NCBI GenBank assembly: GCA_002317175.1
Contig: DCJA01000001.1
Span: forward strand, 64,065 to 128,064
Origin: Lachnospiraceae bacterium UBA1712
GTDB taxonomy: Bacteria; Bacillota; Clostridia; Lachnospirales; Lachnospiraceae
Direction of reading: 5' to 3'
DNA length: 64,000 nt
In this document: one piece after another, positions 1 to 7,072 of the stretch
Layout: each line of letters begins with the position of its first letter
Numbering within the stretch: position 1 is the stretch's first letter
Program-made: the position numbers and the translations under genes
Notes under the pieces: model-generated
Seen by the model: the letters and a program-made list of their open reading frames with translations, nothing else
Databases searched by the model: none
Told to the model about the DNA's origin: nothing

Positions 1-42
1 CCATACAGATATATAGGTGTAATCAATATCCATATAGAAATA

Positions 43-3000
43 TTATTTTAAGTCCTTATCATCAATAAGATTTACACTTACAAGAGTAGATACGCCCTTC
101 TCCTGCATTGTAATACCATAAAGTCTGTCAGCCCTCTCCATAGTACCTCGTCTATGAGTAATAACTATAAACTGTGTATGCTTTGTGAGCTTATGCAGAT
201 ATTTAGCAAATCTGCCAACATTGCTTTCATCCAAAGCAGCTTCAATTTCATCCAGCAGACAGAATGGTGACGGCTTAAGATTCTGAATTGCAAACAACAA
301 TGCAATAGCTGTAAGAGCTTTTTCACCACCAGATAACTGCATCATGTTCTGAAGTTTCTTTCCAGGTGGCTGAGCAATAATTCTTACGCCAGCATCAAGA
401 ATATCCTGATCCTCCATAAGTTCAAGAGTACCTGTACCGCCTCCAAACATTTCCTTAAAGACTTTGTTGAACTCCGAATTAATCTCGCTGAATTTATCCT
501 TGAACTGCTTACGCATAGCACTGTCAAGTTCATCAATAATACCCATAAGAGTCTTTTCAGCTTCAACCAGATCATCATGCTGTGTCTTTAGGAAAGTATA
601 TCTTTCTGATACCTCTTTAAATTCTTCTATAGCATTAACATTGACATCTCCCAGTCTCTTTATCTGATCCTTAAGAGCAGCAACATCTCTCTTAATAACC
701 ACAAGATCATTCATATCAGGATCTCTGAGTTTTTCAGCATCACGAATCGTGATTTCATACTCATTCCACATATAATCAATCTGAGCCTGAATAGAGTCAG
801 ACAACTTTGTTTTTTGAGCATCAAGACGATAAACTTCTTTATCCAGATCATTAATTCTGTCATTCATATCTTCACGCATAGTAAAGAAATTCTTCTGTTT
901 AGAATTAAGTTCCTCCTTGAGTTCAATATCCTTATCAAGTTTAGCCTTTGTATCATTTTCTGACTGATATGAGCTTTCTATTGTCTTTTTAATCTCAAGG
1001 ATTTCATTTTCCTTATGCTCGATATCTTCTTTTGAGCTTCCAATTTTTTCCACGATTTCATCAAGCTCATCAGTAAAACGTTTCTTTTCGCTTTCGATAC
1101 GATCAATATTCTGCTGTTCAAAATTAAGCTCGACTGCTATTTTTTCAACTTCAACATCTGCCCTGGAAAGTTCATCGCCAATCTGACTTTCAAGTTCTCG
1201 TTTGCTTTCAAGCTCTTTACCAAGCTTTTTAATTGTTTCTTCACAGTTTGCTTCCATTGTATTGGAGGTCTTCATCTGCTCAAGAATATTGTTTCTTTCA
1301 AGTGCATTGGCATTAACCTGATTATCCAGTTCAATTGCCTCATTCTTAAGAGAATCTGTATCAGCATGATTTTCTTCCTGTCTGTTTCTTGCTGCAGTAA
1401 GAGACAGTCTGGCTGTATTCTGCTTAATATATTCACTCTGAAGTGTAAGCTTAAGGTTCTCCACTTCGACTCTTATAGCATTTCTTGAAGACTTGGTCTC
1501 ATCAATTGAATTCTCAATCTCCTCTATTTCTTTTTCAGTCTTCTCTATTCTGCTCTTAAGTTCTTCCATCTCTCTTCTTCTCGAAAGAAGGTTTGAATCC
1601 TTTTTAAAAGCACCACCACTTATAGCTCCACCTGGGACAAATAGTTCACCCTCAAGAGTAACCATACGAATTCCGAAATTATATTTTTTTGCAATATTTA
1701 CAGCATTATCAATATTATCTACAACTACAATTCTGCCAAGCATAGCCTTGGCAACATTAACGTACTCTTTTTTAGTATTAACAAGTGTATCTGCCATGCC
1801 AAGTACGCCTTCTTCATCAAGCACCTCAGGAGTCTTGAATTCCTGTGGATTTTTAATACTGGTCAATGGAAGGAAAGTTGCTCTTCCTGCTCTTTCCTTC
1901 TTAAGAAGAATAATCATCTTCTTTGCAGTCTGTTCATCATCGGTAACAATATTCTGGATATTACCGCCTAAAGCAGTTTCGATGGCAATCTCATATTTTT
2001 TGTCAGTCTTGATAATATCAGCTACTACACCGATAATTCCCTTTTCCTTATCCTTTTCTTCCATTACACGCTTAACAGAGCCACCATAGCCCTCATAACG
2101 TTCAGTTATGTTGGCCAGTGCCTCATATGTAGACATGTCCTTATGATAAAGAGCCTGTTTTTCTCTAAGAGTAGAATCCAATGCTTCAAGCTTGGATTTA
2201 AGTTCTGCTACCTGAGCCTCTTTTTCCTTCTGAGAGGCATCAAGCTTATTAATAACCTCTGTAATCTCGTCAAATTCTTTACTGAAGCCTGCAATCACAT
2301 CTTCCTGCTTAGCTTCATCTGTTTTGGCACTTACAATTTTACTTGTAAGTTCTGCCTTTCTTATATCTATCTGTTCCTGAATAGTATCAAGACGTTCAAG
2401 CTGCGACTTAATATTTGCACGCTCATTAAGAATCTGAATAATAGTATTTTTTCCAGCTTCTATATCATTATTAAACTGTTCAATTACATTCTGAACTTCT
2501 TCCAGCTTTAGTCTTAATTCTTCCTTTTTAGCATTGGCAACAGCAAGTCTCTCATCTATTGAAGCCTTTCTGTCAAGATATTCTCTGGCTTCATTATCTT
2601 TCTCGTCAATCTGCTTCTTTACGCTGTCATTTCTACTGCAAAGATGTTCCTCATTGCCCTTTGCAGAATTAATCTGTTCCTTCAGTAATTCTATCTGGTT
2701 CTCAAGCTTGCCCCTTATAGAATCAGCATCAGAAAGATTTTTTCGTTCTTCCTCAATAGCATGCTCAAGTTCTTCGATCTTTGCAGCAGTTATATCATAT
2801 TCCTCTTTAATCTTTACAAATGATGCCCTGGCAGTATCAAGATCAAAATTAGCTATCTTTAACTTCTCTTCAACAGAATCCAGCTGTCCCTTAACAGAAG
2901 CATTACTAAGTAAGAAGAGATTAACATCATTTGTCTTTAACTCTTCCTTTTTCTTAAGATAAATTTTGGCTTTTTCAGCCTGTTTTTCAAGAGGTCCAAC

Positions 3001-3603
3001 CTGTTTTTCAAGCTCGCCAAGAATATCATTTACTCTTACCAGATTATTACGTTCATCCTCTAGCTTCTTCTCACTGGCAATTTTTCTTCTTTTAAACTTT
3101 ACAATACCAGCAGCTTCATCAAAAAGCTCACGTCTTTCCTCAGGCTTACCACTAAGTATGGCATCAATTTGTCCCTGACCTATGATTGAATATCCTTCTT
3201 TACCAATACCAGTGTCATAAAACATTTCATTGATATCCTTAAGTCTGCAGGCCGTACCATTAATCAGATATTCACTTTCACCGGATCTGTAAAGTCTTCT
3301 GGCTACAGTAACCTCATCAAAATCAATAGCAAGCTGCTTGTCAGAATTATCAAGTGTAATTGCAACATAAGCATAGCTAAGAGGCTTTCTGAGTTCAGTT
3401 CCAGAGAAAATAACATCCTGCATATTACCGCCACGTAACTGCTTTACTCTCTGCTCACCCAAAACCCATCTTACTGCGTCAGCAACATTACTCTTTCCTG
3501 AACCGTTAGGCCCAACAATACCAGTAATACCATTATGAAACTGGAATGTTATTTTATTAGCAAATGATTTAAATCCATGTACTTCAATACTTTTTAAATA
3601 CAC
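43..3603 (-). CDS. smc: Chromosome segregation protein SMC
   Basis: Structural maintenance of chromosomes ATPase, which with ScpA/ScpB compacts and resolves the newly replicated origin region. At 1186 residues it has full family length. The N-terminal head carries Walker A GPNGSGKS at about residues 31-38. Long coiled-coil arms flank a glycine-containing hinge at roughly 505-660. The C-terminal head has the ABC signature LSGGEK near 1090 and Walker B FCLLDEIEAALD near 1114. The start codon is GTG (3601-3603) with only a weak upstream purine run. It lies 26 bp after rnc, in the usual rnc-smc order, and is probably co-transcribed with it; ftsY normally follows, but the window ends first. The identification is secure. 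Confidence 0.97.
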   Translation of the reverse strand: MYLKSIEVHGFKSFANKITFQFHNGITGIVGPNGSGKSNVADAVRWVLGEQRVKQLRGGNMQDVIFSGTELRKPLSYAYVAITLDNSDKQLAIDFDEVTVARRLYRSGESEYLINGTACRLKDINEMFYDTGIGKEGYSIIGQGQIDAILSGKPEERRELFDEAAGIVKFKRRKIASEKKLEDERNNLVRVNDILGELEKQVGPLEKQAEKAKIYLKKKEELKTNDVNLFLLSNASVKGQLDSVEEKLKIANFDLDTARASFVKIKEEYDITAAKIEELEHAIEEERKNLSDADSIRGKLENQIELLKEQINSAKGNEEHLCSRNDSVKKQIDEKDNEAREYLDRKASIDERLAVANAKKEELRLKLEEVQNVIEQFNNDIEAGKNTIIQILNERANIKSQLERLDTIQEQIDIRKAELTSKIVSAKTDEAKQEDVIAGFSKEFDEITEVINKLDASQKEKEAQVAELKSKLEALDSTLREKQALYHKDMSTYEALANITERYEGYGGSVKRVMEEKDKEKGIIGVVADIIKTDKKYEIAIETALGGNIQNIVTDDEQTAKKMIILLKKERAGRATFLPLTSIKNPQEFKTPEVLDEEGVLGMADTLVNTKKEYVNVAKAMLGRIVVVDNIDNAVNIAKKYNFGIRMVTLEGELFVPGGAISGGAFKKDSNLLSRRREMEELKSRIEKTEKEIEEIENSIDETKSSRNAIRVEVENLKLTLQSEYIKQNTARLSLTAARNRQEENHADTDSLKNEAIELDNQVNANALERNNILEQMKTSNTMEANCEETIKKLGKELESKRELESQIGDELSRADVEVEKIAVELNFEQQNIDRIESEKKRFTDELDEIVEKIGSSKEDIEHKENEILEIKKTIESSYQSENDTKAKLDKDIELKEELNSKQKNFFTMREDMNDRINDLDKEVYRLDAQKTKLSDSIQAQIDYMWNEYEITIRDAEKLRDPDMNDLVVIKRDVAALKDQIKRLGDVNVNAIEEFKEVSERYTFLKTQHDDLVEAEKTLMGIIDELDSAMRKQFKDKFSEINSEFNKVFKEMFGGGTGTLELMEDQDILDAGVRIIAQPPGKKLQNMMQLSGGEKALTAIALLFAIQNLKPSPFCLLDEIEAALDESNVGRFAKYLHKLTKHTQFIVITHRRGTMERADRLYGITMQEKGVSTLVSVNLIDDKDLK

Positions 3604-3629
3604 TTCTGTTCTCGCTTTCTATATATCTG

Positions 3630-4322
3630 TTAATTGTTTGCTCTAATCAATTTAATTGCTTCAAAAGCTGCCTTTTGTTCGGCGCTCTTCTTGGTCTTGC
3701 CAATACCCTGACCAGAAACCTTTCCTCCAATCAGCACAGCCACAGTAAACTCTTTATTATGATCCGGCCCATTCTCAGCTAAAAGTTTATATTCAAGGCT
3801 TGAATGTTTATCTGCCTGAACCATTTCCTGTAAAATGCTCTTACTATCCAGAAATAGTGTTTTATTCTCCAAATCAGCCAAAATATATTTGTGAATAAAA
3901 TCATGAGCAGGTTGCATTCCGCCATCAAGATACATCGCGCCAATCACAGCTTCGCATACATCTGAAATGATTGAATCCCTGTTTCTTCCACCGGTCATCT
4001 CCTCGCCCTTACCAAGCAGAATATACTTGTCAAGTTCGAAGTCACGTGCGCAATAAGCCAATGCTGGTTCGCACACATAAGAAGATCTCTTTTTAGTTAA
4101 TTGTCCTTCGGGTAAATCCGGGAACTGATGATAAAAGAATTCACTGGAAACCAATTCAAGAACAGCATCCCCCAGAAATTCCAAACGTTCATAGTCTCCA
4201 AGCTTGTTGATTTTCTGTTCATTGGCATAGGAGCTGTGAGTTAATGCTCTTTTTAGGAGAGTTTTATCTTTAAACTCATATCCCAAAGCCTTTTCCAGTA
4301 AAGTATAAGATTTGTGATCCAT
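3630..4322 (-). CDS. rnc: Ribonuclease III
   Basis: Double-strand-specific endoribonuclease that processes the rRNA precursor and structured mRNAs. Of its 230 residues, the catalytic domain holds the signature RLEFLGDAVLEL at 46-57 (metal-binding E48 and D52) and the second acidic pair D121 and E124 in DSIISDVCEAVIG. A double-stranded RNA-binding domain occupies about 160-228, ending in KKSAEQKAAFEAI. The ATG at 4322 is preceded by AAGGAG. It is followed by smc and preceded by a terminator that separates it from acpP, so it probably has its own promoter in the AT-rich 4323-4406 stretch, although I could not pick one with confidence. Confidence 0.97.
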   Translation of the reverse strand: MDHKSYTLLEKALGYEFKDKTLLKRALTHSSYANEQKINKLGDYERLEFLGDAVLELVSSEFFYHQFPDLPEGQLTKKRSSYVCEPALAYCARDFELDKYILLGKGEEMTGGRNRDSIISDVCEAVIGAMYLDGGMQPAHDFIHKYILADLENKTLFLDSKSILQEMVQADKHSSLEYKLLAENGPDHNKEFTVAVLIGGKVSGQGIGKTKKSAEQKAAFEAIKLIRANN

Positions 4323-4406
4323 ATATACTCCTTAAATAGAAGTACATTTGTTTAGCCAACAAGACTTTATTGGTTAAACAAATATACATCAAAACCATAT
4401 TTTAAT

Positions 4407-4436
4407 TAAAAAAGCCCATTATTAGATGGGCTTTTT
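4407..4436 (-). terminator. Rho-independent terminator after acpP
   Basis: A 9-bp stem, AAAGCCCAT (4411-4419) with ATGGGCTTT (4426-4434), encloses a 6-nt loop. A run of A on the plus strand (4408-4413) gives the U-tract on the minus-strand transcript. It lies directly after the acpP stop codon. Confidence 0.85.
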
Positions 4437-4447
4437 AATACAATCCA

Positions 4448-4678
4448 CTAATTAATCTCATTCTTAATCATTTCAACAGCTTCCTCAACTGTTGTAATGT
4501 TCTCTGCCTTTTCAGGTGGAATCTCGATATCAAATTCTTCCTCAAGTCCCATAATAATCTGGAAAAGATCAAGTGAATCTGCTCCAAGGTCATCTGTAAA
4601 TGTTGTTTCCATAGTAATCTCATCTGGATCAACACTTAATACCTCTGCAATTACTTTTTTAAGCTTTTCGAATTCCAT
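4448..4678 (-). CDS. acpP: Acyl carrier protein
   Basis: Small acidic carrier (76 residues) that holds growing acyl chains during fatty acid synthesis on a phosphopantetheine arm. The attachment serine is S35 in the motif LGADSLDLF. The highly acidic helical composition ([12 protein letters not shown]) and length match the family. It lies 12 bp downstream of plsX and ends at a strong terminator, so plsX-acpP form a short lipid-synthesis unit. Confidence 0.97.
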   Translation of the reverse strand: MEFEKLKKVIAEVLSVDPDEITMETTFTDDLGADSLDLFQIIMGLEEEFDIEIPPEKAENITTVEEAVEMIKNEIN

Positions 4679-4690
4679 AACATAGTCTCC

Positions 4691-5707
4691 TTAAACATCT
4701 TCTGTATTTGTAATAATCTGTTTTATCTTATCGTTAATATTCTGTTCTTTAAATGTAATACACTGAATAAGAGTGTTTTTAATCTCTACTGCTTTACTAG
4801 ATCCATGTGTCTTTACTACAAGACCGTTAAGGCCCAAAAGTGGAGCTCCACCATACTCAGACACATCAAACATCTTCATAGATTCTTTAAGCGAAGACTT
4901 TATAAGAAGTGCTCCGATTTTAGTCTTAAGACTGGACATAAGCGATCCCTTAATAGTATCAAGCATCACCTTGCCTACACCTTCCATGGTCTTAAGAATA
5001 GCATTACCTACAAAAGCATCACATACGATTACATCTGCATAGCCCATAGGAATATCTCTTGCTTCAATACTTCCGATAAAGTTAATATCAGGACAATTCT
5101 TCAGCAAAGGAAAAGTCTCTTTTACAAGTGCATTACCCTTTTCTTCTTCAGCACCAACATTAACTATTGCAACCTTAGGATTGTCGATGCCAACTACATA
5201 TTTCATATAGACACTGCCCATCTTGGCAAACTGAACAAGAAATGATGGTCTTGCGTCCATATTGGCTCCGCAGTCAATAAGAATTGCAGCGCCCTTGGCT
5301 GTAGGAATAAGTGGAGCAAGTGGTGGTCTCTCAACCCCCTTGATTCTGCCAACAATTACCTGTCCTCCAACAAGAATCGCACCTGAAGATCCAGCACTAA
5401 CCAAAGAATCACAGGTCTTATCCTTAACCATATTCATAGCCTTTACTATAGAAGAATCCTTCTTCTTTCTAATAGCCATAACAGGCGGTTCAGATGTCTC
5501 AATAACTTCTGTTGCATTAACAACCTCAAGTCTTGAGCTGTCATATGTATATTTTTCTAATTCCTTCTTAACTACTTCCTCTTGACCTACAGCATATATG
5601 TATAGGTTATCCTTTTCGTTAAGAGCATCAATGGCACCTTTGATAATTTCCGAAGGAGCATTATCCCCTCCCATGGCATCAAGGGCAACTTTAACGTATT
5701 CTGCCAT
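4691..5707 (-). CDS. plsX: Phosphate acyltransferase PlsX
   Basis: Converts acyl-ACP to acyl-phosphate, the first committed step of phospholipid synthesis, at the cytoplasmic face of the membrane. The family start VKVALDAMGGDNAP is present, as are the glycine-rich segments SAGSSGAILVGG and CDAFVGNAILKT. A longer in-frame start exists at 5737, but the ATG at 5707 has GAGGTG at proper spacing and matches family length (338 residues), so I prefer it. It is co-transcribed with acpP and has its own promoter in the gap after the upstream metal permease. Confidence 0.96.
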   Translation of the reverse strand: MAEYVKVALDAMGGDNAPSEIIKGAIDALNEKDNLYIYAVGQEEVVKKELEKYTYDSSRLEVVNATEVIETSEPPVMAIRKKKDSSIVKAMNMVKDKTCDSLVSAGSSGAILVGGQVIVGRIKGVERPPLAPLIPTAKGAAILIDCGANMDARPSFLVQFAKMGSVYMKYVVGIDNPKVAIVNVGAEEEKGNALVKETFPLLKNCPDINFIGSIEARDIPMGYADVIVCDAFVGNAILKTMEGVGKVMLDTIKGSLMSSLKTKIGALLIKSSLKESMKMFDVSEYGGAPLLGLNGLVVKTHGSSKAVEIKNTLIQCITFKEQNINDKIKQIITNTEDV

Positions 5708-5764
5708 TTCACACCTCACAATTATAAATGAACCCATAAAAATACTAATTGGTTCACCTTTTTA

Positions 5765-5793
5765 ACTATACAAAATGCTATTCTAAAAATCAA
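5765..5793 (-). promoter_or_regulatory. Sigma-A promoter for plsX-acpP
   Basis: On the minus strand, -35 TTGATT (5788-5793) and -10 TATAGT (5765-5770) are separated by exactly 17 bp. It sits between the permease stop codon and plsX, so the lipid genes can be transcribed independently of rpmF. An inverted repeat TGAACC/GGTTCA (5729-5734 and 5751-5756) lies just downstream and could be an operator or a leader hairpin. Confidence 0.6.
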
Positions 5794-5799
5794 GTAATA

Positions 5800-6654
5800 T
5801 CATCCAATAAAAAAGTTCAGAACAGTTCCACCAAATACGCCAATTAAATATAAAGCCATAATAATTAATGCATTTTCTTTTTTATTTTCATTTACTCTCG
5901 AAAGGACAAGAATACCTACTCCAGCTCCAACAAACAGTCCGCTCATTAGCGTGCCAAAGCTTATACCACCCTCAAGATAAAGTTCTGTAACGAACACGCT
6001 TGATGCACAGTTTGGAATCAGTCCAATAATACCGCTAAAAACAGGCCCCCAAACAGTACCATTCAGGATGGACTGGGATATGGAATCAAGCCCAAAGTAT
6101 TCTATAGCGAGCCCTATTGCAAATGAAATTACGAACAAAAATACAAATATTTTAACAGTATGCTTTATAGCCGGAGCTAATATACCTTCCCTTCCACATT
6201 CACAGTGTTCATGCTCACAGAAATGTTCAATATCTATGTCCTTCTTTGGTGCTTTAATAACCTTATCAACAATATAGTCAATCAAAAAGCCGGCAACCAT
6301 TCCGTATACCGCTTTAATTGCCAGAATTTTAATAATAAATGCAAAACTAACTGCTTGCGAAATCATTATTGGAAGCATTTCATCAGATGTTGATAAAAAC
6401 ACTGCAATAAGTGTACCCAAAGTAATAACTCTGCCAGCATAGAGATTCGAAGCTGCAGCGGAAAAACCACACTGCGGAATCACCCCCAGAATACCTCCAA
6501 AAATCGGGCCGTATTTGCCAGCTTCTTTCATCTTTCTTCTTGTGCTGTCTTTCATCTTATCCTCAATGTATTCCATCAGAAGAAATGTCAGAAACAGTAC
6601 AGGCAGAATCTTTATATTATCTATTAATGAATCCAGCAATAAATCTAATAACAT
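5800..6654 (-). CDS. Putative heavy-metal efflux permease, ArsP_2-like (DUF2899)
   Basis: A polytopic membrane protein of about 284 residues that I place in the ArsP_2 / putative 10-TM heavy-metal exporter family; substrate unknown. Two internally related halves each contain the motif IPxCxxS: GVIPQCGFSAAASNLY near the N terminus and GLIPNCASSVFVTELY near the C terminus. Each is followed by a GTL segment. Between the halves is a cytoplasmic His/Cys/acidic loop (EHFCEHEHCECGREG) that looks like a metal-binding site. I choose the ATG at 6654 because GAGG sits 7 nt upstream; the longer start at 6675 contains that ribosome site. It interrupts the usual rpmF-plsX neighbourhood, after a terminator and a candidate operator. 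Specificity for arsenic or manganese cannot be read from the sequence. Confidence 0.75.
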   Translation of the reverse strand: MLLDLLLDSLIDNIKILPVLFLTFLLMEYIEDKMKDSTRRKMKEAGKYGPIFGGILGVIPQCGFSAAASNLYAGRVITLGTLIAVFLSTSDEMLPIMISQAVSFAFIIKILAIKAVYGMVAGFLIDYIVDKVIKAPKKDIDIEHFCEHEHCECGREGILAPAIKHTVKIFVFLFVISFAIGLAIEYFGLDSISQSILNGTVWGPVFSGIIGLIPNCASSVFVTELYLEGGISFGTLMSGLFVGAGVGILVLSRVNENKKENALIIMALYLIGVFGGTVLNFFIG

Positions 6655-6667
6655 AATATATCCTCTT

Positions 6668-6692
6668 ATCAACATATTCTCATATGATTGAT
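6668..6692 (-). promoter_or_regulatory. Candidate ArsR/SmtB-type operator upstream of the metal permease
   Basis: A nearly perfect inverted repeat on the plus strand: arm ATCAACATAT (6668-6677), 4-nt centre TCTC, arm ATATGATTGAT (6682-6692). One extra base lies in the second arm. It lies 14 bp before the permease start. The ATATG..CATAT core resembles metal-sensor repressor sites of the ArsR/SmtB family. No regulator gene is adjacent, so this remains a suggestion. Confidence 0.35.
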
Positions 6693-6707
6693 TGTTTTAA
6701 TTACATG

Positions 6708-6735
6708 AAAAAAGCCTTCCCTAATTGGGAAGGCT
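6708..6735 (-). terminator. Rho-independent terminator after rpmF
   Basis: Stem AGCCTTCCC (6713-6721) with GGGAAGGCT (6727-6735), 5-nt loop. A plus-strand A-run at 6708-6713 becomes the U-tract of the minus-strand transcript. It ends the rpmF transcript before the inserted permease gene. Confidence 0.85.
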
Positions 6736-6748
6736 CTAAATCTCAATA

Positions 6749-6928
6749 TTAGTCTACAGCTACGATTTCTTTCTTGTTGTAAGAACCGCAAGCCTTGCAT
6801 ACTCTGTGAGGCATCATAAGAGCACCACATTTGCTGCACTTTACAAGTGTTGGAGCACTCATCTTCCAGTTTGCTCTTCTCTTGTCTCTTCTACCTTTAG
6901 AAGATTTATTCTTTGGACAAATTGACAT
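6749..6928 (-). CDS. rpmF: 50S ribosomal protein L32
   Basis: Small basic ribosomal protein of 59 residues with the zinc-binding C-terminal half CSKCG...CKACG. The N-terminal stretch MSICPKNKSSKGRRDKRR is typical of Firmicute L32. A start 21 nt further upstream is in frame, but the ATG at 6928 has a perfect AGGAGGTG ribosome site 7 nt away. It stands at the head of the rpmF-plsX-acpP-rnc-smc neighbourhood. The YceD/DUF177 gene that often precedes rpmF is absent here. Confidence 0.96.
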   Translation of the reverse strand: MSICPKNKSSKGRRDKRRANWKMSAPTLVKCSKCGALMMPHRVCKACGSYNKKEIVAVD

Positions 6929-7015
6929 GTCGTTACACCTCCTTACCACGGTGGGTTTATGTCATCCGATTATATCGGATTAATTTCATTAATCGTGTTT
7001 CACCACACTTTTACG

Positions 7016-7044
7016 ATTATACATATGCTATTTTGTTTTGTCAA
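7016..7044 (-). promoter_or_regulatory. Sigma-A promoter for rpmF
   Basis: Consensus -35 TTGACA (7039-7044, minus strand) and -10 TATAAT (7016-7021) with a 17-bp spacer. The transcript has a leader of about 80 nt containing a perfect 7-bp hairpin, ATCCGAT/ATCGGAT (6964-6980). Confidence 0.8.
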
Positions 7045-7072
7045 CCATATTTTATGATTTTTTCACAGCTTT

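Noticed and set aside
1493..2089. Plus-strand open frame of 198 codons inside smc
   Set aside because: Shadow of the conserved smc coding sequence; low-complexity Ser/Leu translation and no ribosome site.
5701..5760. FapR operator before plsX
   Set aside because: The TTAGTACC..GGTACTAA type consensus is not present; only half-like bases occur.
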